In this document: positions 26,885-33,686 of the stretch, piece by piece | Layout of the letters: the number at the start of each line of letters is the position of its first letter | Numbering within the stretch: position 1 is the stretch's first letter | From: DATJLY01 sp035532935 | GTDB lineage: Bacteria; Pseudomonadota; Alphaproteobacteria; ATCC43930; CGMCC-115725 | NCBI GenBank assembly: GCA_035532935.1 | Contig: DATKQE010000085.1 | Span: 1-64,000 of the forward strand | Direction: 5' to 3' | DNA length: 64,000 nucleotides | The notes under the pieces: model-generated | Database searches by the model: none | What the model was told of the DNA's origin: nothing | What the model saw: only the letters and a program-made list of their open reading frames with translations | Program-made: the position numbers and the translations under genes

Positions 26885-27370
26885 TCAGGCCTCGGATGCT
26901 TTCTCATAGACCTTCAGGTAGTCGTTGGTCATCCAGTCCTTGTGCTTTTCGAGGTTGATGCGCGCCGTGTGCGCCGCGCGCGTCTCCTTGCAGACGATCT
27001 GGAGGATTTCCAGATCCTCGCTGCCGGCCTTCTCGAACCAGTAGCGCGATCCGCCGGGCAGCAGGATGCCCTCATTCGCGCCGAACTCGCCCAACAGCGT
27101 GTCGCCGACGCCGTAAAACCGTGCGGCGCCGCGGAGCACCATCCAGCAATTGTCGCCGCCGGTGTGATAGTGAAGGTTGTTCTCGCCGCCTTCGGTGACG
27201 ATCTGGACGTTGAGGCTGATCAGGTCGCTGCGAATGAGGCTCGCGAACTGCTTGACGTGGCCGTTCTCCGCCGGCTTCCGATAGCTGAAGGTCCGAATCC
27301 GTGCTTCCGCGTCGCGGTGAAATGCCTCTTTCTCGGCGGGGCTCATGGGAGCTTCCGTTGCCTGATCCAT
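26885..27370 (-). CDS. Cupin-domain protein
   Basis: 161 residues with one cupin barrel. Motif 1 is HYHTGGDNCWMVLRGAARFY and motif 2 is ANEGILLPGGSRYWFEKAG; the first histidines and later tyrosine could hold a metal, though motif 2 lacks the usual histidine. The start is fixed by AAGGAG seven bases before the ATG at 27370. Cupins of this type act as small dioxygenases, isomerases or binding proteins; the role is not known. It is convergent with the ABC operon and lies between the two truncated selC copies. Confidence 0.75.
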   Translation of the reverse strand: MDQATEAPMSPAEKEAFHRDAEARIRTFSYRKPAENGHVKQFASLIRSDLISLNVQIVTEGGENNLHYHTGGDNCWMVLRGAARFYGVGDTLLGEFGANEGILLPGGSRYWFEKAGSEDLEILQIVCKETRAAHTARINLEKHKDWMTNDYLKVYEKASEA

Positions 27371-27584
27371 CTCTCGACTCCTTATCGTTGCGGCGCGATG
27401 CCACGACCTTCGCTTATCGCTGTCACGTTCGATCCTGGGCCGCTCCAGGCGGGATTGCAAGCGACCGGCTTTGACCGTGCCGCCGCGCCTGCGCTCACGA
27501 TAAGGAGAGGCCAACGGGTTGCATGAGACCACGACGTTTGCATACCATTCGGCCCATTCGGCGCTAAGCGGCTCGTCATTGCAC

Positions 27585-27627
27585 GGAAAAGAAACGCACC
27601 CCGGTGGGGCGCCCGGACTTCAAATCC
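27585..27627 (+). repeat. Left attachment repeat: 5' half of tRNA-Sec
   Basis: 43 bp identical to 39475-39517, from tRNA position 1 to just past the anticodon loop (GGACTTCAAATCC), then diverging (AGTGAAAC instead of GGTGGGAG). The bases upstream differ, so the repeat starts exactly at the tRNA 5' end. The 316-bp stretch 27371-27686 that holds it has no gene; besides this repeat it contains only the arm-type sites at 27664-27683. Confidence 0.88.
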
Positions 27628-27663
27628 AGTGAAACCCTAGGATTTCCGCCGTTTTTCGGCCCT

Positions 27664-27683
27664 CGTGTTGCATCCGTGTTGCA
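27664..27683 (+). repeat. Paired CGTGTTGCA sites, left end
   Basis: Two CGTGTTGCA copies at 27664-27672 and 27675-27683, period 11 bp. The same pair with the same period occurs at 33219-33238 and 39321-39340. They sit between the attachment repeat and the integrase gene, where arm-type integrase sites are expected. Confidence 0.6.
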
Positions 27684-27686
27684 TCC

Positions 27687-28853
27687 TCACCGGAGCAAGG
27701 TGCCTTCAAGCCGCGCCATGGCTTGCTGGTCCGCCTCAGCGTCGTGCCAGAGATGAGAGTAGGTATCCATCGTGAGGCCAATGGTGGCGTGCCCGAGGAA
27801 CGCCTGCACCCGCTTCGGCTGCCAGTCTTCGGCGATGAGGAGCGAGGCGCACGCGTGACGCATGGCGTGCAGGCCGAATTTTTGCCGCACCACCGGGCGG
27901 CCGTCCTTGTCGCGCGTCGGCCTTCCATCCTCGCTCAACACGGGCGCAGTGATCCCGCACGCGAGCTGCAATGCGCCGAAGCGGCGATAGACCGTCGGGT
28001 GGTCCTCGACATTGCCGCGCTTGTTGGGCAGCACGTAGCGCAGGACGCCCGGATCGTCGGCGCCGACAGTGCGCGGGCAGACGAGGCGCCATTCGCGGAG
28101 CAGCGCGACGAGATGCTGACCGATCGGAATGTCCCGTTGCGAAGTGTTGGACTTGCACCGGCCGATCTTGTTGAGCCGGTCCGCCCGCTGCCGCACCCGG
28201 ATAATACTCTCTTTCAGATCGACGTTCTCCCATTCCAATCCGCGGATTTCGCTGGCCCGCATGCCGGTGAAGATGCCGAGATGAACGAGTACCTTCATCT
28301 GACCTTCGGCCTTATCAAGCAGCATTTTGATCTCGTCCCGCGATGGGAATTCCGCGGGTTCCTCATCGCGCGATGATCCCGGCAGCCGAACCTCGCGCAC
28401 CGCGTTCGTCGCGGCGAGGCCACGCCGCACGGCTTCGCCCACCAGCGATTTGAGTGATGTGGCAACCTTGCGGACCATTGCGCGGCTCGCGGTCGCAGTT
28501 ACTCTCTCGACGAAGTCCTGGGCGACGGGCGCGGTCAGCCGCGAGAGCTTCATGGAACCCAAGAGCGGCACAATGAAGCCGCGCACGTGCGTCTTGTATT
28601 GCGCGATCGTGGAAGGTTCGAGACCGCGCGCCTCGCATGCGGCAAGCCAAACATCAGCGGCCTCGGCGATCGTGGCGCTCGCGCTATCGGCCGTGTGGAT
28701 GCCGCGGACCAACTCGCCGCGGATGCGCGTCTCGGCGGCGATGGCCGCGCCCTTAGTCGCGAACAGCTTGCCGCGGCGCGCCCCTTGTTGGTCGCGGTAA
28801 TCCAACATCCAGCGGACTTCGCCGCTGGGCAATGTGCGTTTGCGGATGCTCAT
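27687..28853 (-). CDS. int: Tyrosine recombinase (phage-type integrase)
   Basis: 388 residues. An N-terminal arm-binding region (RKRTLPSGEVRWMLDYRD) precedes a SAM-like core-binding domain (about 60-155). The catalytic domain has Arg199 in FTGMRASEIRGLEW, His329 and Arg332 in LHAMRHACASLL, His355 in LGHATIGLTMDTY and the nucleophile Tyr365. It would recombine the element's site with selC. It lies at the left end and reads toward the truncated tRNA copy. Its start overlaps the stop of the RHH gene by four bases, so both are expressed from the promoter near 29.6 kb. Confidence 0.95.
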   Translation of the reverse strand: MSIRKRTLPSGEVRWMLDYRDQQGARRGKLFATKGAAIAAETRIRGELVRGIHTADSASATIAEAADVWLAACEARGLEPSTIAQYKTHVRGFIVPLLGSMKLSRLTAPVAQDFVERVTATASRAMVRKVATSLKSLVGEAVRRGLAATNAVREVRLPGSSRDEEPAEFPSRDEIKMLLDKAEGQMKVLVHLGIFTGMRASEIRGLEWENVDLKESIIRVRQRADRLNKIGRCKSNTSQRDIPIGQHLVALLREWRLVCPRTVGADDPGVLRYVLPNKRGNVEDHPTVYRRFGALQLACGITAPVLSEDGRPTRDKDGRPVVRQKFGLHAMRHACASLLIAEDWQPKRVQAFLGHATIGLTMDTYSHLWHDAEADQQAMARLEGTLLR

Positions 28854-29536
28854 GGTTTGCTCCTCTTGCGTGTCGGTTGATGAAGAAACTTGTCAATCAC
28901 CCCGCCAGGGTTCGCCGCGACGTGCTCATCGAGCATCTTCATTAATCTTGGCGTCATTGCTGCGAGCAGCATCGCGTTCGCGGCCGGCATTGCTTGGAAG
29001 TTTCGATGACCACCCGCGACGCGCTGGCCCACTGCGAGCGCTGCGGAAGATTCACTATCTCCGCGCTTTAGCAGGACTTCGAGCCCCGCGAGCGTCGTCA
29101 TGGCGGTAATCTTGCCCAGCGCGCGAGCGTAATTCTTATTGAGCCCTTCCGGGATCACCATTCCTTTAGGAGCCGTCGCGCGTCCCGCCGGCATTTTGTA
29201 CTCAAGCACGGTGTCGATAAGCTCCTTGGCAAGATCGAACGTAAAGCGCTCCTTGTGCCAACTCTGCCCCGTCGCCGCTTCAATTTGCATCAGCCCTAAC
29301 GCAAGGACTCGAAAGAGCGCGTAATTGAAATCGTTGCCGAAGCGCTCTTTGATCGGCTTCTCCGTATCGAAGCTCTCGCGCAGTCGGCGCACGATCTCAT
29401 CGCTCAAACTGCGTTCGCCACCGCCTTCGACATCACGCCGCGCGGCGTCGAGCTGGTCGCGCAATGCCTGCGGCAATCGGAAGCCGACCGCCGTGCCGCG
29501 CGGGCCACTAACTTTGTCCTTGAGTGGCCGAGCCAT
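28850..29536 (-). CDS. Ribbon-helix-helix (Arc-like) regulator
   Basis: 228 residues. Residues about 15-55 (VGFRLPQALRDQLDAARRDV, then SLSDEIVRRLRESFD) match an Arc-type ribbon-helix-helix DNA-binding unit. The rest (about 60-228) is mainly helical, unrecognised, and includes a Leu/Ala-rich stretch near residue 190 (AANAMLLAAMTPRLMKMLDE). It overlaps int by four bases. The inverted repeat at 29568-29586 lies 32 bases upstream across the promoter, so autorepression and control of integration are likely. An excisionase or recombination-directionality role is possible. Confidence 0.65.
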   Translation of the reverse strand: MARPLKDKVSGPRGTAVGFRLPQALRDQLDAARRDVEGGGERSLSDEIVRRLRESFDTEKPIKERFGNDFNYALFRVLALGLMQIEAATGQSWHKERFTFDLAKELIDTVLEYKMPAGRATAPKGMVIPEGLNKNYARALGKITAMTTLAGLEVLLKRGDSESSAALAVGQRVAGGHRNFQAMPAANAMLLAAMTPRLMKMLDEHVAANPGGVIDKFLHQPTRKRSKP

Positions 29537-29566
29537 ATCCCGCCCTGTTGCATTATGTTAAACGTA

Positions 29567-29595
29567 ATACTACGAAACCCGTAGTAAGGTGTCAA
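29567..29595 (-). promoter_or_regulatory. Promoter with overlapping operator for the RHH-int operon
   Basis: Reading leftward: -35 TTGACA (29595-29590), 17-bp spacer, -10 TAGTAT (29572-29567). A perfect inverted repeat TACTACG-N5-CGTAGTA (29568-29586) covers the spacer and most of the -10. The RHH start codon is at 29536. A repressor bound there would block RNA polymerase. Confidence 0.75.
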
Positions 29596-29640
29596 GGGCA
29601 GTGGTACGACACGGGAAGCCAAGCGTTTTTGAGGATTTCC

Positions 29641-29883
29641 ATGGCCAAGCCGCAACCGGACCCGACGCCCGCGGACGATCTGCTAACTGGCGCACAGCCG
29701 ATTGCGGATTTCCTGTTCGGCGATGCCAATCCGTTGAAGCGCCGTCGCCGCCTTTATCACGTCGCCTCACAGATGAAGGGCACCGCACGGCCGCCTATCT
29801 GGAAGCTGGGGGCGACGCTCTGTGCGAGGAAAAGCGCGTTGCTCGCCTGGATCAGCGAACGCGAGAGGGCGAGCGCGGCGTGA
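29641..29883 (+). CDS. AlpA/excisionase-like helix-turn-helix protein
   Basis: 80 residues. The segment LLTGAQPIADFLFGDANP, then RRRLYHVASQMKG and PPIWKLGATLCARKSALLAWI follows the HTH_17/AlpA pattern (helix-turn-helix followed by a beta wing with LCARKS). Such proteins are excisionases or activators in prophages and satellites. It is transcribed away from the RHH-int operon, so the 104-bp region between the two starts is the element's regulatory centre. GAGG precedes the ATG at 29641. Confidence 0.65.
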   Translation: MAKPQPDPTPADDLLTGAQPIADFLFGDANPLKRRRRLYHVASQMKGTARPPIWKLGATLCARKSALLAWISERERASAA

Positions 29884-29947
29884 TCCCGACAATGTTTATA
29901 CGCTTCGCGTCGGCGCCGCCGACGCGCTCGAACCTTTGGGATGTCGA

Positions 29948-30637
29948 ATGGACGGTGGAATCAAAGAGCCGTGCACGGGCAGCGCACGGCTCCTCGAATC
30001 TTTGGGACGTGCCGCCAACGAAGGCGGCGACGCCCTTATAGCATCCAGCGGCCCGGCGAGTAAAGCCGGCCGTTCCTGCGGCTCGTGCTCGCTGTGCTGC
30101 AAGGTTTTCTCCATCGACGATCCGCCGGTGGTGAAGCCGGCGGGGCGGTGGTGTGGACACTGCCGCCCCGGCCACGGTGGCTGTGGCATCTATGCGGCCC
30201 GGCCGATGACATGCCGCACGTTCAGATGCCAGTGGCTCAAAGAAGATGCCATGCCCGATGCACTGCGGCCTGATCGCTGCGGCTTCGTTTTGGTCATCCC
30301 GCCAGTAAGACCGGCGACATTGAAGCTGGTCTTCGACATGGCGATTGTGCGCAATGCCGGCCTACGGCGGCGGTCGTTGGTCGCGATCGGCGAGGTGATG
30401 CGAAACTTTGAACGGCACGGCTATCGCATCGAATTCGATTTCGGCGGCTCCGAGACGCTCGCGATCGACCCGCCCGCCGCGTATTCGGAAGCCGCTGCGG
30501 CCATGACGCAAGAAATAGTCGCTCACTGCGCCGCTCAAGGGATCGCGGTCGAGGAGCGCGTGCCGGCCGCGAGCTGCACCGTCGGCGACTTCGCCGAGGC
30601 GCTTGGCATCGGCGAGCCGCAGGGGCTGCGGCCATGA
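29948..30637 (+). CDS. YkgJ-type cysteine-cluster protein
   Basis: 229 residues. Cysteines are arranged as CGSCSLCCKVF (about residues 44-54), then WCGHC and GCGIYAARPMTCRTFRCQWL, the pattern of the YkgJ (zinc- or iron-chelating) family. The C-terminal part (about 120-229) has no clear motif. The start is uncertain: ATG at 29948 is the first, and the open frame extends farther left. Two imperfect copies of a ~25-bp segment (around 29926 and 29990) encode LEPLGC- and LESLGR-type sequences near the start. Its job in a mobile element is unknown; it ends overlapping the primase start. Confidence 0.6.
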   Translation: MDGGIKEPCTGSARLLESLGRAANEGGDALIASSGPASKAGRSCGSCSLCCKVFSIDDPPVVKPAGRWCGHCRPGHGGCGIYAARPMTCRTFRCQWLKEDAMPDALRPDRCGFVLVIPPVRPATLKLVFDMAIVRNAGLRRRSLVAIGEVMRNFERHGYRIEFDFGGSETLAIDPPAAYSEAAAAMTQEIVAHCAAQGIAVEERVPAASCTVGDFAEALGIGEPQGLRP

Positions 30638-31641
30638 GCACGCTTGCCGCCGCCGAGATCGCCGAAGCACTCGAAGCCGATCGCGGCGAGATCGCGCGTT
30701 TCTATGACGCGATTTTCCGCTACGCAGCGCTGGGCGGATACATCTCGCTGCGCGGCTTCTATCACGAGCCCGAAAGGCCTGCGTTCTACGGCGGCCGGCA
30801 CAGCTTCCCATGCGTGCGCGTGGGCGATCCAAATCTTGTCGATCAAGTCGCCAATGTCGTGACGTGGATGGCGCAGAGACCGCGAGGTGCCGTGTTCTGC
30901 CCGCCCGTCGCCACATTAACGAATGATGAGCATGCGCGCGAGGAGGACATCGCCGAAGGACTCGCCATCAGCGTCGAGTGCGACCAGCACCCGGCGGAGG
31001 CGCGCACCAAGATCGAGCACCTTCTCGGCCGTGCGACGATCGCTATGGGGAGCGGCGGCGAATATCTCAACCGCGAAACCGGCAACGCCGAGCCGAAGCT
31101 GCATCTGCACTGGCGCCTCTCCGAGCCGACGTGCAATCAAAACGAGCACCGCTTGCTGAAACAGGCGCGGCGCCTCGCGACGCAATACGTCAACGCTGAT
31201 GGCAGCGCCGAGCCGGTGGTTCACCCGCTGCGCTGGCCCGGCTCGTGGCATAGGAAGGATATCAAGCACCCACGGCTCGCGAAGATTATCGCCGAGACCT
31301 CTAACGAGATTGAGTTACGGGACGCGCTCGATCTGCTGCAAGAGGCGACCGTTGACTCCAACGCGGATGGCGGCGCGAGCAAGAGCATTGTTGACGCGCT
31401 TTCGAAGAAACGGCCGGACGAGTATTGGCGCAGGCTCGCCGAAGGCGTCAAGCAAGGCACCAGCGGCCGCGTCACCGCAATCACCAGCATATTTGGCTAC
31501 ATGCTCAGACTCGGCATGGAGCCCCATCTAGCGGTCTCCTTGGGGCACGCCTACAACGAAAAATGCTGCAAACCCGCACTTGACGAGGACAAAGTTGATC
31601 GCGCGCTCGAAAACATCTTGAAGATGGACATGCGGCGATGA
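30634..31641 (+). CDS. RepB-type primase (archaeo-eukaryotic primase fold)
   Basis: 335 residues. GLAISVECDQHPAEARTKIE, KLHLHWRLSEPT and VVHPLRWPGSWHRKDIKHPR are characteristic of RepB-like primases of plasmids and satellites; the acidic residues and the histidine in LHLHWRL are candidate catalytic residues. The C-terminal ~85 residues (YWRRLAEGVKQGTSGRVTAITSIFGYMLR) resemble the PriCT helical domain. It overlaps the next gene (helicase) by four bases. Together they would initiate replication of the element from the candidate origin just downstream. Confidence 0.75.
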   Translation: MSTLAAAEIAEALEADRGEIARFYDAIFRYAALGGYISLRGFYHEPERPAFYGGRHSFPCVRVGDPNLVDQVANVVTWMAQRPRGAVFCPPVATLTNDEHAREEDIAEGLAISVECDQHPAEARTKIEHLLGRATIAMGSGGEYLNRETGNAEPKLHLHWRLSEPTCNQNEHRLLKQARRLATQYVNADGSAEPVVHPLRWPGSWHRKDIKHPRLAKIIAETSNEIELRDALDLLQEATVDSNADGGASKSIVDALSKKRPDEYWRRLAEGVKQGTSGRVTAITSIFGYMLRLGMEPHLAVSLGHAYNEKCCKPALDEDKVDRALENILKMDMRR

Positions 31642-32777
31642 GCGCCAATGCGAGGGCTGATGAGTACGCGGCGCGGCGAGGGAAGCCGATGAAGCCCCCG
31701 CTGGAAATCATACCGTTCGCCGACATGCTGGAGCCGGACCTGGATACCCGCTCGCTGGTGAAAGGCCTCATCGACACCGAAACGGTCGTCATGATCTTCG
31801 GCGAATCCGGCTGTGGCAAGACGTTCTGGACTCTCGATCTCGGATTGCACATTGCCGCTGGGCTCGAGTTTTTCGGACACTGCGTCACGCGAGGCCGCGT
31901 TATCTATATCGCCGCGGAGGCCGGGCGCTCGATCAAGAAAAGGATCGCCGCATGGGCGGAGGCACAACAACTCGGCGATCAGCAAGATGTTAATTTCAGC
32001 GCCATCGTGAGCCCGGTCGATCTATGCCACCTCGATGAGAAAGGTGACGACGTGGACCGGCTCGCCGCGGCCGTCGAAGCCGCCGACCTGGTGATCGTCG
32101 ACACCGTGAGTCGCGCCCTGGCCGGCGGCAACGAGAACGCGCCCGACGACATGGGCGCCTTCGTCACCGCTCTCGACCGGCTGCGCGAGAAACTGAAATG
32201 CACAATTATCGCCGTGCACCACGTCGGCAAGGACGCGTCGCTCGGCGGCCGTGGGCACTCGCTGCTGCATTGTGCCGTCGATACGGAGATCAAGATTGAG
32301 CGCCACGCCAACGGCGTATGCACCGCCGCGGTGACGAAACAACGCGACGGGCCAGGCGGCACGAAGCTCGCCTTCACGCTGCGGCCCATCGAGTTGGGCG
32401 AAGATCAGGATGGCGACCCGGTGACGAGCTGCGTGGTCGAGACGGCCGATCATGTCCCGCCGCCGAAAGCCAAAAAACTGGCACCGCAAGATCAGAAAAC
32501 ACTCGACGCCCTCAACGAGGCGTTGGCCGAGCGCGGCGAGATCATCGCCACCGACGGCGGCGATCTCAAAGCCGTCAGCGTTGCGTCCTGGTACGAGTTC
32601 ATGGAGAAGTGCGGGCTGTTCGGCAACACGGCATACCCGCGGCAGGTCAAGTCGCGGGCACGGCGCAAACTCGCCGAAGGCGACGATCCTTACGTCCGCT
32701 TCAAGTGGGCGCCGGAGGACAAGCCCGACGACGCGAAGAGCTTCGTGTGGCCGGCGCGCACGGGAATGCCGCTTTGA
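31638..32777 (+). CDS. RepA-type AAA/RecA-fold replicative helicase
   Basis: 379 residues. Walker A is FGESGCGKT (residues 54-62), Walker B is LVIVDT (151-156), and motif-like segments IYIAAEAGRSIKKRI and TIIAVHHVGKDASLGGRGHSLL fit the RepA/AAA_25 hexameric helicase group. The C-terminal ~110 residues are charged and may form a DNA-binding module (VSVASWYEFMEKCGLFGN). Overlaps the primase gene; the repeat-rich candidate origin starts ten bases after its stop. Confidence 0.78.
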   Translation: MSANARADEYAARRGKPMKPPLEIIPFADMLEPDLDTRSLVKGLIDTETVVMIFGESGCGKTFWTLDLGLHIAAGLEFFGHCVTRGRVIYIAAEAGRSIKKRIAAWAEAQQLGDQQDVNFSAIVSPVDLCHLDEKGDDVDRLAAAVEAADLVIVDTVSRALAGGNENAPDDMGAFVTALDRLREKLKCTIIAVHHVGKDASLGGRGHSLLHCAVDTEIKIERHANGVCTAAVTKQRDGPGGTKLAFTLRPIELGEDQDGDPVTSCVVETADHVPPPKAKKLAPQDQKTLDALNEALAERGEIIATDGGDLKAVSVASWYEFMEKCGLFGNTAYPRQVKSRARRKLAEGDDPYVRFKWAPEDKPDDAKSFVWPARTGMPL

Positions 32778-32786
32778 GCCTGGCTG

Positions 32787-33044
32787 GCGTAACCGAGCGT
32801 AACCAAGGCGTAACCAGTCACAGTATGGTTACGCGGAGCCCAAGGCGTAACCGTAACCGTGTGTATAACACACGGTTACGTGGTTACGCTCCCGGGCCGC
32901 CGTCGGTGGCGGCGCACGTGCGCACGTAGCGCACGTGAATTCTACATCTTCCCTAGTACCCCCTTCTGTCTCCTATTCCCGATTCTCTTTTTTCGGCGTC
33001 TATGAAAGTACGAGAAAACACGTGCGCCACGTGCGCATGTGCGC
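32787..33044. other. Candidate replication origin with iterons and AT-rich core
   Basis: The 522-bp gap 32778-33299 has no convincing gene. It holds eight copies of GTAACC or its complement between 32787 and 32889 (GCGTAACC at 32787, 32797, 32808, 32845; GGTTACGC at 32827 and 32882). A perfect palindrome lies at 32852-32880 (13-bp arms CGTAACCGTGTGT around ATA). Then come three GCGCACGTR 9-mers (32912-32937), an AT-richer stretch with no repeats (32938-33018), and three inverted counterparts (33019-33044). Position beside primase and helicase supports an origin. Confidence 0.65.
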
Positions 33045-33160
33045 ATTTCGCATGGTGGCGTGGTAGGTACGCACAGTCATACCGAGGCACCGCGACCGTG
33101 TTTCCGCCGCCCGAGATGGTGTGCTTCTGGCGCTGGCCGCATGCGCTCAAACGTAGTGCA

Positions 33161-33238
33161 GCGGATTTACAATCCGCTTACGCCTTGCAAACTCTTGAAA
33201 TCGCGCGGCTATTTTGAGCGTGTTGCACGCGTGTTGCA
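33161..33238. repeat. Internal att-like site: tRNA anticodon-arm mimic plus paired 9-mers
   Basis: GCGGATTTACAATCCGC (33161-33177) folds as a 5-bp stem with a 7-base loop; on the minus strand the loop TTGTAAA would be a Tyr anticodon arm (GTA). 41 bp farther on, two CGTGTTGCA copies (33219-33227, 33230-33238) repeat the 11-bp spacing seen at both ends of the element. The arrangement resembles the left end (core, then ~37 bp, then paired sites). Confidence 0.45.
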
Positions 33239-33299
33239 TTCGCAAAGATTGCCAAACGTTCCGCGCGAGCTTGCTTGCCGCTTGGCGTAAAGTACCTGC

Positions 33300-33686
33300 A
33301 TGACCGCGCCAGGAGCCGCCACCGCACACACGGACGCGCCACAAGCCGCGCCGGGGCGCCTCTACGCGCCGCGCTGTTTCAACGCCCGAAGCCGCCAGCG
33401 CTTCACCCGCGACCGCACTGTCGGCTTGATTGGGCACGTTGGAGCAGCACCGTCTCGTGCGCAGCTCTTGCTCATCGCCCGCATCGTCCGCAACGAATGG
33501 GACCTCCTTCGTCTCGACCAGCGCATGGACGACGGCGACCTGAGCGAGCACGCCATGCGCACACGCCTCGCGATGGAAAATCGCCTCCGCCTTGATCTTC
33601 AGGCGCTCGGCCTCAAGCCCGCCGCCGAGCGGCCGCCCTCGCTCGCCGAGATCATGGCCGCCCATAGCGGCGAGACTGCAGTATGA
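33300..33686 (+). CDS. Probable terminase small subunit
   Basis: 128 residues. The N-terminal 25 residues are low-complexity. The remainder (RSRQRFTRDRTVGLIGHVGA, PSRAQLLLIARIVRNEWDLLR, HAMRTRLAMENRLRLDLQALG) is helical and basic, and resembles short proteins encoded directly before terminase large subunits. It overlaps the start of the large subunit gene by four bases, which is the main support. It would recognise the packaging site. Confidence 0.55.
   Translation: MTAPGAATAHTDAPQAAPGRLYAPRCFNARSRQRFTRDRTVGLIGHVGAAPSRAQLLLIARIVRNEWDLLRLDQRMDDGDLSEHAMRTRLAMENRLRLDLQALGLKPAAERPPSLAEIMAAHSGETAV

Noticed and set aside
27585..27627. A second functional tRNA-Sec
   Set aside because: Only the 5' 43 bases are present; variable arm, T arm and 3' acceptor strand are missing.
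32787..32889. CRISPR array
   Set aside because: Repeats are only 6-8 bp, occur in both orientations and have no uniform spacers or cas genes.
33002..33217. 71-residue ORF between origin candidate and terminase, and a minus-strand ORF at 32953-33150
   Set aside because: They cover the repeat region and the tRNA-like arm, lack ribosome binding sites and show no protein-like pattern.
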